A stretch of DNA of 64,000 nt, taken from the NCBI RefSeq assembly GCF_963678635.1, contig NC_087064.1, forward strand, positions 66,643,548 to 66,707,547, written 5' to 3'. Every line of letters begins with the position of its first letter. The stretch's first letter is position 1. The notes under the pieces were generated by a model that saw nothing but the letters and a program-made list of their open reading frames with translations, was not told where the DNA came from and did no database searches. The DNA comes from Symsagittifera roscoffensis. Lineage: Eukaryota; Xenacoelomorpha; Acoela; Convolutidae. The position numbers were made by a program, and so were the translations under genes. Shown piece by piece: positions 1-9,949 of this stretch.

Positions 1-884
1 AACTTGCAAATGATGAGCCTGATGCAGATTTAAATACAAATTTTGTTTATGATCAAAGAAGCACCGAACGAAAAACTTAATTGGAAAGCTTACAAGATAA
101 GAAGCGGTTTCTATGTTTCAACATGATGTTGCAGATTATGTTTGCAAAGCTTACATTGGGGGACCCTCTTACTGCTATATGCTACCTGGAAGTGCAACAA
201 ATGTCTGATTGGTAATTTTAGCGGTATAAGAGTCTATTTATTCGTCCAATGAACCAAACCAGAACTCTATCAATTATTAGAGTTGAGGGAACGATCAGTC
301 GTATTAGATTTGGGAAGATTTTGCTATAAAACACATTTAAACTTAAGTAAATAGCCATTAAATTTTCTGATTATAGAGACGCTCTTATTTTTTTTGAATC
401 CAGATCATTTCCACTCTCTTTTCAAAGCTGATTAAAAAGCGTACAAGAAGTGGTTAACAAGTTTGTTGCACGTAATGTATTGGGAAAGCGGAGATTTTTC
501 TAAACTTATTTTTAATCAAACTATTCAAAGTTTTTGATTTGAGAAATCATAAGGCCTTTTTTACTTTTACGCCAAAGGAAAAGAAAGGACTGAATTTCTG
601 GCAAGAAACGTGGAACGAAAAAACGAGAATCTGGATGAATGGGGTTGCAAGAGAATCGTAAACTTAACTTTCAAGAATTGCCCAACTTGTAATAGACATT
701 TACTTCATTAGAACTCCAGAAATTACTGCCCCCTGAAAAGAAACCCAAAGTCTTTTATGATTGGCTGAAAATTGAGCAACAACGAGAGACTAGCAAAATT
801 GGAGATGTAAAAGTTTAGTGTTTTTGGCTTGAATGACACATAAGTATGACATCCAAAACTCTTTAACCAGTATAGAACGAACTA
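1..884. other. Repeat-derived left flank, no intact gene
   Basis: No open frame of convincing length. Bases 1-170 are a diverged copy of the unit present twice at 7281-8430 (shared text AACTTAATTGGAAAGCTTAC and the stretch after it). Short coding-looking fragments occur near 600-800, but stops interrupt them in every frame. A phrase near 168-180 (TACTGCTATATG) recurs near 39430 in a similar setting, so part of this flank may be an old transposon. No function can be assigned. Confidence 0.5.
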
Positions 885-1001
885 ATTACCGAAATCAAAT
901 GGGTCAAGGGGAAAAACAAAAAACACTATAAGGAGAAAAATTATTTTTCGAGAGAAATTTTTTCCGCTGTTTGACCAATTCATCTACCTTCAACGATACA
1001 G
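885..1001 (+). repeat. 117-bp direct repeat outside the 5' LTR, copy 1
   Basis: This copy starts ATTACCGAAA and ends CAACGATACAG, two bases before the 5' LTR. Its partner at 6755-6871 has the same length and the same ends, and starts about five bases after the 3' LTR. Identity by eye is about 83%. The pair sits where a target-site duplication would sit, but is far longer than the 4-6 bp made by retroviral-type integrases. Confidence 0.8.
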
Positions 1002-1003
1002 GT

Positions 1004-1334
1004 TGTCAATGTATCTATAATAGATCATCATTTGCGCCCAGTTTCGTTCTAGTTGTTGCTATCTACTTTATCTATCTATTTGGCGCTAACTGGTATTTAT
1101 TCTTCGGAGTTGTCTGTCACCTTTGGTTGACCGCCAATTCATTGTCTACGACTAACTTTCTACTTTACGGTTACTAAACTTAACGGATTAATTTACTTAT
1201 CGAAACCGTCTTTTCTCATGGCGCAACCAGCAGGTCAAAGTGGGGGGAAAACCCACTGGGGATTACGTCGTTTTGGCCCTCTACGTTTGCAGAGCCACCA
1301 ATGCTATGGTAGTTTTAGTTTAACCGATTTCAAT
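1004..1334 (+). repeat. 5' LTR of element 1
   Basis: It begins TGTCAATGTATC and its homology with 6420-6749 ends at ...GATTTCAAT, which places a canonical TG...CA boundary at about 1004-1332. It is almost the same length as the 3' LTR. No convincing primer binding site could be fixed after it, although TGGGGGATGG follows directly. Confidence 0.85.
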
Positions 1335-1772
1335 GGGGGATGGTGGCCAAACACAGCATCAATCCGAGAAACTTTTACTATGCCAGTACTTTTACAGCAG
1401 CTCAGGTTACGGCACTACCGGAGGAGGTAGAGAGAAAAGATCGGCTGACGACGGAACAAACTCTAATATCGAACTTGTACTTATGTCTGTGGGAAAAAGC
1501 GGCACCACCGGTGTAGCCGGAGCGTTCCAAATTAAAACCGCGATACCAAAGGGATACCAAAAGAGTAGACAGCGCGCCCGTGGATCGTTCAGGGGACGAG
1601 CAGAAATGAGAGGGGAGCATCTAAAAGGTGCTATAATTGTGACCAACCCAACTTTACTCCGGAGCAACCAACTTGATGTCCAGCCAGAATTGCGACATGT
1701 AATTTTTGCCGAAAGACTGGTCATCACGAGAAAACTTGTCGGGGAAAGAGGACTAACCGGGGGAGACCTGCG
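1335..1772 (+). pseudogene. gag remnant with nucleocapsid zinc knuckles
   Basis: The region just after the LTR reads, in the same frame as the following protease, into two cysteine motifs. The first starts at 1629 (CYNC) and is cut by an in-frame TGA before its second half. The second is a complete knuckle, CNFCRKTGHHEKTC (CX2CX4HX4C), at 1698-1739. Such knuckles bind and package RNA as the nucleocapsid part of Gag. No capsid region lies between LTR and knuckle, so the N-terminal two thirds of Gag appear deleted. The frame runs without a further stop into the protease, as in gag-pol fusions of Ty3/gypsy elements. Confidence 0.7.
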
Positions 1773-2294
1773 GTGGGACTGATTCAAAACCAGGAGGATG
1801 TGGATGTTAGCGAAATAGGTGGCGCTGAGGATGCCTATTCGCAACTTGAAAATTCAGTAGGATGGGTCAACATACCGGATAAGAGGCAAAAATTGTGGGA
1901 TTCTGACAGTTCAGGAGACTATGTTGTAATGTCCATAAAATCTCGGAAAGAAACCGAATTGATAGTGGCCGGCGCTCGACTACCAATTAAGATAAATGGT
2001 AGGCAAACAAACGTCTGGATAGACAACGGATCGCCGATCTCAACGTTTACAGTTGAAGAACTGAAACGAACGTTGGACACCGCAGGCGTAAACGTAAAGG
2101 CGCCAGCACCAGAGGACGACGAGTTGTTAGGGACGATGAACGTATCACTAGAGACGAACGGATGGGTGACCGAAGCAAGAATCAAGCTGATAGGAGGAAA
2201 CAGACCGTCGATTATTGGGAGAGATCTAATGCCAAATCTGGGATTACAAATAGTGCAAAGGACACCGGAGGAAAAGGTGATGTCAGTTCAATGA
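1773..2294 (+). pseudogene. Retropepsin-like aspartic protease
   Basis: An open frame of 173 codons continues from the zinc knuckle with no ATG of its own at this point. Residues 83-89 read IDNGSPI, the retropepsin active-site loop (normally DTG or DSG, here DNG), and a later stretch reads IIGRDLM, matching the C-terminal G-R-D/N motif of these proteases. In the family the enzyme dimerises and cuts Gag-Pol. The Asn in the catalytic loop is unusual and may be inactivating. The frame ends with TGA before the reverse transcriptase segment, probably through mutation. Confidence 0.7.
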
Positions 2295-2429
2295 GAACAA
2301 CCGGGGGTTGAAAAGCTAAGCAAGGAGGACTCATTAGACCCATGGCAGACTTATTTCAGTAAGCAAATTAATAATCTTTTTCATAGAGTCGGTGAAATTA
2401 AGAATTACAAGGTGCACGCGGAATGTTTC

Positions 2430-3150
2430 GAAAAGTTAACGCCAACAAAAAGCACGGATCACATTGCAAGGTAAGGTCGATAAAGAAATGAGTAAGCTTT
2501 TGCAGCAAGGGCATATCGAAAAACTGGAAGAATGTTTGGACAAGTACTTCGTCTCCCCGGTTGTAATAACAGTGAAAAAATTTGGGCCAGTAAAATTAGC
2601 GCTAGAGTCAAGGGAGCTAACTAAATAAGTCCACAAGAATAAATATCAAATGCCCGATATCGAAGAGCTCATGGATACTGTAGGACAAAAGATAAGCGAA
2701 CAGAAACCAAAGGATGTAAATTTTTCTTCAATGGACCCTACATATGCGTACGATCAGCTACCACTTAGTCCAAAGACGAGCGTTCAATGTAATTTTTCGT
2801 TAGTGGGGGGGGGGGGGGGAATCAACGTGCACGCATCGTTTTTGAACGGTGTTCTACGGCGGAATGCCGGCGGAATTCCAAAGAGTAATGGATACAATCC
2901 TATCGGAATTTCCACAGGCACACGCATTCATAGATGGCATCTTGTTTGTCACGAAAGGCACCGAAATTGAGCATATCTCGGCGGTCGAAAAGATTTTACG
3001 GAAGTTAGATCGGGAAAACATGTCGCTCAAACTCACTAAATGTCAATTCGCGCGAAAAGAATGCGAATGGTTGGGGCATAAAATAACTTGCACCGGAATT
3101 ACACCACTAATCCGAAAAACGAAACCAATCGAGTCCCTAAAAGCTCCTTA
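2430..3150 (+). pseudogene. Reverse transcriptase domain, broken
   Basis: Recognisable Ty3/gypsy RT blocks occur in several frames. VSPVVITVKK precedes a stop (TAA, 2626-2628); the motif-A region SMDPTYAYDQLPL follows; a run of 15 G at 2805-2819 replaces the expected text and shifts the frame; then YGGMPAEFQRVMD and AFIDGILFVTKG follow from 2849. The catalytic box, normally Y-x-D-D, is F-I-D-G at 2927-2938, so the second Asp is lost. Downstream KLTKCQFARKECEWLGHK is the usual thumb-proximal block. At least one stop, one frameshift and one catalytic substitution make it non-functional. Confidence 0.85.
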
Positions 3151-3327
3151 AACAGTTTTGCAATTAAAATTGTTCATGGGCTCCATTCATAGCTTACACA
3201 AATACCTCCCAGCACTCGCGGAATCGTCGGCCTAGCTACGCCCCTATTAAGCAGGAAAAATGAATATATTTGGACTAGTGAGTGTCAAATATCATTCGAG
3301 AATCTAAAAAAGCAGGGAACGAACATA

Positions 3328-3775
3328 ATGGAACTCCGGCGTTTCGACATGCACCGTGACACAAGAATTGTCTGTGACGCAAGCCATAACGGGCTCGGTG
3401 CAGTTCTTGAACAACTAAATTCCGACGGATGGAGGCCGATATCCTTTGCACCCCGGTACTTAAACGAGGCGGATAAAAAGTTTTCAATGAACGACTTGAA
3501 ATGCTTGCAGTTGTGTGGGTGGCGGAATATCTCCAAAATTATGTGCTGGGGGAAAATTTTTAATCGTCACGGACCACAAAGCCCTGGTAACGCTGCTAAA
3601 TGGGAACAACAAAAAGAACAAGACGATGTTAAGTAGATTAACCAGGTGGCTAGATCGCCTTATACCGTTTGATTTTCAAGTGGAACACAAACCCGGAGCT
3701 AAAACTGGTTTCGCGGACTTCTTATCAAGGCAGCCGAGTTCGGACGCTAAACCGGTCAGCACATATGAAAATTAG
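3328..3775 (+). pseudogene. RNase H domain of element 1, frameshifted
   Basis: The first catalytic Asp is in RIVCDASHNGLG. The middle block FSMNDLKCL has Asp-Leu-Lys where the family normally has Glu-Leu-Glu, so the catalytic Glu seems changed. A frameshift near 3500-3560 moves the rest into the frame starting at 3515, which carries FLIVTDHKALVTLL and the end block GFADFLSRQP. Ty3/gypsy RNase H removes the RNA template during cDNA synthesis. The order RT to RNase H to integrase is preserved. Confidence 0.8.
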
Positions 3776-4418
3776 TCAAATTAGATCCGCCCTCGGATTT
3801 AAAATTTCCAAATGTAAACTCGAGTCTCCAAAGGCTAAAAATAATCATAAAAGCGTTTGTAATATATCGAAAACAGAACAGCCGGTAGAGGGCGAAAAAT
3901 ATGCGGTGGAAATTGGACCAATCACAGAGCGACGAATCGCATTTCCGGCAGGTCTCTTAAGTCCGGTGAGAGTTTAATTGTGACAATTATTGAAACAGAT
4001 TACGGTTATTCAAATACAAGTATAAACTTTCAAAATTCAAAATCTTATCTAATGATGGAACGAAAGATCAAGAAATTACTGGAACGACACCCTAGCATTA
4101 ATAGTAGCGACGAGATAGAGGAGATAAATCAAGTTTTACAAGCAGTCACCACAGAAGTCCGGAGCATAAAAAGTAACACCATTATCTGAATTCCTTGGGT
4201 TTATCCTGGCGAAAGTTATCCACCGGGTAACCGGGAAGTTCGTGTTATGTCTATTATTCCGAGAAATTGTAAAGTAGTTAATAAACAGAACGCTCTTCCG
4301 GAATTGTTTTATCTTCGATTCATCGAACCTCAGTACAGCTCAGATCCTCAACTACAAGCAATGATCAAGTGTAAGGACCAGGATCTACACACAAAAGTTG
4401 CAGCAATGAGTAAATATC
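3776..4418 (+). other. Linker between RNase H and integrase, no domain recognised
   Basis: Short open frames (to 3977, and 3980-4189) are rich in Lys, Ser and Glu and match no motif I know. The position corresponds to the connector before the integrase zinc-binding domain in Ty3/gypsy polyproteins, so it is probably decayed pol sequence. Confidence 0.4.
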
Positions 4419-5190
4419 ATGCCTAATATACTCAAAATTTTCATGAGAAGGAAGGATGCCTATGGATGGATGAGAGACTCGTTATTCCAAACACTTTGCA
4501 AGCGGCGGCAAACAACAGACTGCACTATTATCACCATGGAAAATCGAATATGTACGAGGCGGCCAAAGACATCTGTTACCCTTACAAGTTCCGCAGCTTA
4601 GCGACAATCTCACGAAATTGACAAGAATGCATATTAGCTGGTAAAAATTTGAAAAACTTGTGTTCAAAAGGGGATGTAGGTAAAATATTTAAACCCAAAG
4701 AACCGAATGAATCAGTGCAATTAGACTTTCGGGGGCCAATTAACTATGTAGAGGAATCTAAAAAGTATTTTCAAGTGGCGGTGGATCAGTTTTCTCGATG
4801 ACCATCGGTCATGGTGTTTAATTCAAATCGGTCGGACAATATCGGAAAAGTCTTAAAAGCATATATAATTGCACACGGAAATCCGCGACAAATCCGAGTT
4901 GACCAGGGAATGAATTTTAGGTCCGAACATTCTGTCACCAAGAAGGGATTGAAATACTTACCTCGCCAGTTAACGATCATCGGGCAACGGTTGGTTGAGT
5001 CGAACGGACAATCGGCAGTCTCAAGAATTCAGTACTAACGTATGCGCGAGAGGAAAAGCGGAACTCTTAGAGCGGAAGCTTGAAAGGGCCGTCGGTGCTT
5101 TGAGACTCGCTAGAAACGCCACCCTGAACCTAACACCGTGTGAAGCGACCATGGTCGGAAAGCTAGCACAGTTCTCAGGAACTTAATCAA
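4419..5190 (+). pseudogene. Integrase of element 1, broken
   Basis: Spread over frames are an HHCC-like zinc-binding region (WMDERLVIPNTL near 4460, then LHYYHHGKSNMYEAAKDICY) and the catalytic core: VQLDFRGPI with the first Asp, AVDQFSR followed directly by a TGA stop at 4799-4801, IRVDQGMNF with the second Asp, and LVESNGQ with the candidate Glu. Retroviral-type integrases use this D,D,E triad to join cDNA to the target. The triad residues can all be found, but stops and frame changes separate them. Downstream the frame decays before the separate 3' open frame at 5280. Confidence 0.75.
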
Positions 5191-5279
5191 AAAGCCGTCA
5201 TTAAAAAAATCTAAATTGGGAAAACGTAATACGCTCAAAATCTGCCTGTTTAGATGAACGAGACCCGAACGCTCAAGCG

Positions 5280-6176
5280 ATGCCAGAAACAATGGACACA
5301 AACTGGGGAGTCCGCTCGGATACTGAGTATGAAGTTGAAAACAAGCGCCACCCAATGAGATTAGCAGAAGACCGGATCGCTAACCAGGACAACAAACCAG
5401 GGATTGTTCGGACCACGGATGAGCCAGCGATGGCAATGCCACCAGTGGTAGTAATGCAGCGATTAAGAGAACTCTATTTGAAAAGGTATAAACCATTGAA
5501 AACCAGTATAAAAAATCAGAGTGAACATACTATTAAAATGAGTAATGGCGCTGAGCTTAGAAAATCAGGAGTAGCACTGAAACGGACAAACACTCCGAAG
5601 AAAAGGGCGCTTGGTCAAATTGCCGCGCCACCAATACCGTGGGATCTGAAACGCAAACTACTGGCGAACCAACCATCTAGTTCAATAGGCACCACAGGCA
5701 CCTACCAAAGCACAGTAAGCAAACAGAAGAAAAGCCAAATCAGGGATAATGTGGAGGATTCGGAATCGGACGAAGACGACTATTTACCACTGGCGACAAA
5801 ATCATCAGCGACAGAACCGAAGGAGGGTATCCCGGGGACAAACATTGAAGGGGAAAGACAAGGAACGTCTAGTGGGGGACAACAGACGGAGACGATAACA
5901 ATTCGACCGAGGTCTTACGAGACGGCGACAGAGTATACTATTGCACGAGAGGCGGAGATCGAAACAAACCGGAGGAAAAACGGCACAACGGAAGAAAATC
6001 GAAAGGAGAAGGAGCGCGACGAATCGGAGATTCCACGAACAGGAAGCAAAAAGCGGGGAAGGAAGCAACGGCTTGTTTCGTATTCGAGTCAAGATTCGGC
6101 AAGTTCGTTAGAAGAGACCAGCTCAAGAAGTTGGGAAGGAAACGTACGGCAGTTACCAAAATGCGGGCAGTCATGA
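5280..6176 (+). CDS. Charged 298-codon open frame at the 3' end of element 1
   Basis: This is the longest intact frame of element 1. It starts with ATG about 90 bp after the last integrase-like sequence and ends before the polypurine tract. The protein is hydrophilic, rich in Lys, Arg, Glu, Ser and Thr, with an acidic patch (DSESDEDDYLPL near residue 160) and a basic stretch (GSKKRGRKQRL near residue 257) that resembles a nuclear localisation signal. There is no signal peptide or membrane segment, so it is not an envelope protein. It is most likely the C-terminal tail of the pol polyprotein or an extra element protein. Its freedom from stops beside wrecked pol frames is notable. Function unknown. 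Confidence 0.5.
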   Translation: MPETMDTNWGVRSDTEYEVENKRHPMRLAEDRIANQDNKPGIVRTTDEPAMAMPPVVVMQRLRELYLKRYKPLKTSIKNQSEHTIKMSNGAELRKSGVALKRTNTPKKRALGQIAAPPIPWDLKRKLLANQPSSSIGTTGTYQSTVSKQKKSQIRDNVEDSESDEDDYLPLATKSSATEPKEGIPGTNIEGERQGTSSGGQQTETITIRPRSYETATEYTIAREAEIETNRRKNGTTEENRKEKERDESEIPRTGSKKRGRKQRLVSYSSQDSASSLEETSSRSWEGNVRQLPKCGQS

Positions 6177-6408
6177 TTGACAATATCCAAAGAGCGGAAA
6201 AACCAGTGACGAAATAGGAAGGAGGGAAATCATGAAAAGAGAAAAAAAGACATTCTAAAATCCAGGGAGAGGGCATGCCGTGAAGCGGCGAAAACTCAAA
6301 TGGTGCCTCAGCCAGTAACCAAAACTCTAGCTACAACTCATCGTTAACTTCCTTTCTTTTACACAACAATATTTCATTGAGTATTTAATTTAAATCATCA
6401 TTGCTTAC

Positions 6409-6419
6409 AAGAAGGGGAA
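6409..6419 (+). promoter_or_regulatory. Polypurine tract
   Basis: AAGAAGGGGAA (with the A at 6409) is immediately followed by TGTCTTAG, the start of the 3' LTR. This is the expected primer for plus-strand DNA synthesis in LTR retrotransposons, and it confirms the LTR boundary. Confidence 0.8.
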
Positions 6420-6749
6420 TGTCTTAGTATCTAAACTAGTTCATCATTTGAGTCCAGTGTCATTCTAGTTGTTGCTATCTACTTTATCTATCTGTCCGGC
6501 GCTAACTGGTATTTAATCTTCGGAGTTGTCTGTCACCTTTGGTTGACCGCCATTTCATTGTCTCCGACAAACTTTCTACTCTACAGTTACTAAACTTAAC
6601 GAATTAATTTACTTATCGAAACCGTCTTTTCTCATGGCGCAACCAGCAGGTCAAAGTGGGGGTAAACGCACTGGGAATTACGTCGTTTTGGCCCTCTACG
6701 TTCGCAGAGCCACGAATGCTATGGTAGTTTTGGTTTAACCGATTTCAAT
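6420..6749 (+). repeat. 3' LTR of element 1
   Basis: 330 bp, starting TGTCTTAGTATC and ending ...GATTTCAAT, about 91% identical to 1004-1334 by eye. Differences are concentrated in the first 60 bases. Confidence 0.85.
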
Positions 6750-6754
6750 TGATG

Positions 6755-6871
6755 ATTACCGAAGTCATATTGATCAAGGGGTAAAACAAATAACACTATA
6801 AGGAGAAAAATGAATTTTCTAGAGAAATTTATCCCGGTGATTGACCAATTCATTTACTTTCAACGATACAG
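6755..6871 (+). repeat. 117-bp direct repeat outside the 3' LTR, copy 2
   Basis: Same length and ends as 885-1001. In this copy an ATG opens a 43-codon frame (NFLEKFIPVIDQF...), which copy 1 lacks because its ATG is mutated. The 20-odd bases that follow (GCTTACAAACGAGGAATGTG) resemble the polypurine tract plus LTR start seen at 6403-6425, so an older LTR element may have been the target. Confidence 0.75.
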
Positions 6872-7182
6872 CTATTCTCAAAATACTAGCTTACAAACGA
6901 GGAATGTGTCTTCCCAGGCTAATTTTAGGACCCAAAAGTAAACCCGGAAAGCACATGGATGTTAGCACCAATAACCTGCCTGAAAATGTTGAGAAATTGT
7001 TTAGTAGAAAAATTTGACAGTAGAAAGATTTCCTGCCTGAAAATGTTGAGAAATTGTTTAGTAGAAAAATTTGATTAGTAGAAAGATTTCCTTTTTCAGA
7101 AGTATAGGCGATACATACCTAATGACAAAAACAGTTTTATTTTTCCATCCTCATTAAGAAAAAAATGCTATAGATAGAAAAT

Positions 7183-7222
<40 letters not shown>

Positions 7223-7280
7223 AGTCCAAGTGGAGAAAAACAAGGTAAAGATCTAATTTTCTGAACTTGCAAATGATGAT
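6872..7280. repeat. Short tandem duplication and GA microsatellite
   Basis: A 57-58 bp unit starting CCTGCCTGAAAATG is present twice in tandem (6975-7031 and 7032-7089). A (GA)n microsatellite of about 32 bases lies at 7187-7218. No gene is seen here. Confidence 0.85.
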
Positions 7281-8430
7281 CAAAGAAGCACAGAACGAAA
7301 AACTTAATTGGAAAGCTTACAAGATCAGAAGCGGTTTCTATGTTTCAACATGATGTTGCAGATTATGTTTGCAAAGCTTACCTTGGGGTTATATTCATAG
7401 AGAGAGGGAGAATTCCAGAAAAGGGAAATTTTTTTAAAAAATCTGAATGTCTGAGTTAGCAAATGATTAGCCTGATGCAGTTATAACTACAGATTTTTTT
7501 TTGATATCAAAATAGCATCAAAAGAAATTCTTGGAGAGTTTGTAAGGTTGATTTTTCCTCAGATCAGAAGTGGTTTTTTTCAATTGACTTTAACTTTACT
7601 GATACTACTTTTAGTATCTTTTATGTTTCTCCGACGCAACTAAGCTGTAAACAAACGTCAGTTTGGTTGACAATTTTGTCTAGTTTACTCGGTTTCGTTC
7701 TACCAAACCCAAGGATATAACGAAAACTATTCAGATACCGACAAGACTGTTTTTGGCAGTCTTAGACCTTTGGGTCCTGGTGAACATAGTCGATTTTCAA
7801 ATTATTGACAGGAAAAAACTTTTTTTTGCGAAGTAGAAAGAGTGTTATCTTTTACCAAAGAAGCACAGAACGAAAAACTTAATTGGAAAGCTTACAAGAT
7901 CAGAAGCGGTTTCTATGTTTCAACATGATGTTGCAGATTATGTTTGCAAAGCTTACCTTGGGGTTATATTCATAGAGAGAGGGAGAATTCCAGAAAAGGG
8001 AAATTTTTTTAAAAAATCTGAATGTCTGAGTTAGCAAATGATTAGCCTGATGCAGTTATAACTACAGATTTTTTTTTGATATCAAAATAGCATCAAAAGA
8101 AATTCTTGGAGAGTTTGTAAGGTTGATTTTTCCTCAGATCAGAAGTGGTTTTTTTCAATTGACTTTAACTTTACTGATACTACTTTTAGTATCTTTTATG
8201 TTTCTCCGACGCAACTAAGCTGTAAACAAACGTCAGTTTGGTTGACAATTTTGTCTAGTTTACTCGGTTTCGTTCTACCAAACCCAAGGATATAACGAAA
8301 ACTATTCAGATACCGACAAGACTGTTTTTGGCAGTCTTAGACCTTTGGGTCCTGGTGAACATAGTCGATTTTCAAATTATTGACAGGAAAAAACTTTTTT
8401 TTGCGAAGTAGAAAGAGTGTTACCTTTTAC
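7281..8430. repeat. 575-bp tandem duplication
   Basis: Copy 1 (7281-7855) and copy 2 (7856-8430) both begin CAAAGAAGCACAGAAC and both end CTTTTAC. By eye I find a single mismatch (TTATC against TTACC near the end), so the duplication is very recent or an assembly artefact. A diverged partial copy lies at 1-170. Each unit itself contains two weakly similar halves, so it is an old repeat that was duplicated again. Confidence 0.95.
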
Positions 8431-9060
8431 TTGACACTTAACCTAAATTTAGAGATTAGTTTTGACGTTCGCAGAATTCAAAAAGATTTTGTAATAGTCG
8501 ATGGAATGGTTCGTTTGAACTTTAAAAATACTCTGCTAGTGATGCAAAGAAAAATACAATGAAAGATTCATTTAAACTAGCATCTTTAAAGGCAAGAAAA
8601 CACGAGCACTAAGTTGTTTTTTAAACGTTTTACGATAATATTTTGAACTGGCTACAAAATACAACTTTGGACAAACACTAAATGATTGTGATACCCGAAC
8701 CTCAGAATGTCTCAGATACTGTTCAAACATAATACCAGGTGGACCGTCAATTTTCTATTTACCATCAAATAAGGCAAAAAAGACACCCATCTCGAAAGAA
8801 CGTGTAAAAATCATCTATTTCGCGACACATGGTGCAGTTGAACCCAACTCAATTCCGTTTTTTTTTGTATGCAAAAATCAAACAGTCACATAATATCAGT
8901 TAATTATGAATGCCTGCTCAATGTAATCAACAATAATGTGCCAGTTAGTATCCCAAACCTCAATGCAATCGAAAAAAAAAACGTACAAAAATTCATTCAA
9001 TCCAAAAACAAGTCCTGAAAAAACGATATATTTTGCTGAACACAGAAAAAAAACTCTAAT
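8380..9060 (+). pseudogene. Unrecognised degenerate coding-like stretch
   Basis: A 60-codon frame (8380-8562) runs out of the second 575-bp copy and includes VDGMVRLNFKN. From about 8680 to 8900 another + frame reads without many stops (phrases such as ECLRYCSNIIPGG and FATHGAVEPNSIPF). The composition looks like protein, but I do not recognise the family. It lies just upstream of the Maverick genes on the same strand, so it may be another gene of that element. This is inference. Confidence 0.25.
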
Positions 9061-9225
9061 CTGATCTGTATAATTTCTACTTTATTTTTGCTTCAAGTAT
9101 TTGACGGCATAGAAATGACAGCTGAAAATTATTTTCTAAACTCGACGCATATGTACATCAGTGATCAACTCCATATTTTTTGATTGTTTATTCCATTAAA
9201 CATGCAAAAAGCGTAACTATCATGT

Positions 9226-9720
9226 TTGAAACACTTGAGACCCCTAAATGCAAAAGAAACAATAACGACAACAAAAGCAAAAGAAAATAATACTCCATTC
9301 ATACCAACCCCTGAATCACCTATCGTTGCCAAAGCAGAAAACAATCTACAAGAACAAGCTCTTCATCTCACTGAAGATGAAGGAAACGAAACGGAAACAT
9401 TTGCTGAGCTTGCTGAGGCATCAACCATCAAACGTAGCCTGCTGCAATTACACCTCACGGTCAAAAACAAAACTAAGTGAGCGGAAAAAGTTCTAGAAGT
9501 ATTCAAAAAGTTAGATCGAGTAAAAAAAATTGAAGAGCTTTTTGTTGATAAAGTTTCAAACATCTTAAAGCATCCGTTTGGCATGTATTTCATACAACAG
9601 AAAACTAATAATTTGTACAACCCTGTTTTGATACTGTGTTTAAGGTCAACAGAAGCAAAGAAACAGATGTTCCACAAAAAACCCCTTAAACACCTACAGC
9701 AATTTTTTCCCTCGTGAAAC
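9226..9720 (+). pseudogene. Unrecognised frame upstream of the Maverick integrase
   Basis: An 84-codon Thr/Glu/Lys-rich frame (9226-9480) ends in TGA and the same frame reads on with a lysine-rich, helix-like sequence (FKKLDRVKKIEELF and so on) to about 9715, where another stop occurs. The 9794-10078 frame follows. It could be an N-terminal extension of the integrase gene or a separate element protein. No motif was recognised. Confidence 0.25.
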
Positions 9721-9949
9721 CGTCAAGAAGTTTCAATTCAAAATGCATGAATAGACACAGAATAAGACGGACTGCTGCAGACAGTGAAAAATAATGGTTA
9801 GCACGAAAACCAAGCCAGAAAGAAAACAAACTTTTGAACCCCACGGAACGCCCGATAATGATTCAGACTCTGCAACGACAGAGAAGACAAAGCCGAAAAC
9901 AAATAATGGTAATATTACAGCACCTGAAGAAAAACTATTGAAATTAAAG

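Larger units (their letters stand above)
1004..6749 (+). mobile_element. Degenerate Ty3/gypsy-type LTR retrotransposon (element 1)
   Basis: Two 330-bp LTRs bracket, in order, a CCHC zinc knuckle, an aspartic protease, reverse transcriptase, RNase H, an integrase and a charged 3' open frame. Integrase downstream of RNase H is the Ty3/gypsy order. A polypurine tract lies directly before the 3' LTR. Most of gag is missing: only about 290 bp separate the 5' LTR from the zinc knuckle. Several stops and frameshifts, a G15 run inside reverse transcriptase and replaced catalytic residues show it is dead. The LTRs are about 91% identical by eye, so the insertion is not recent. Confidence 0.85.

Noticed and set aside
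1402-1844. Overlapping minus-strand frames opposite gag
   Set aside because: The zinc knuckle on the plus strand explains the coding signal.
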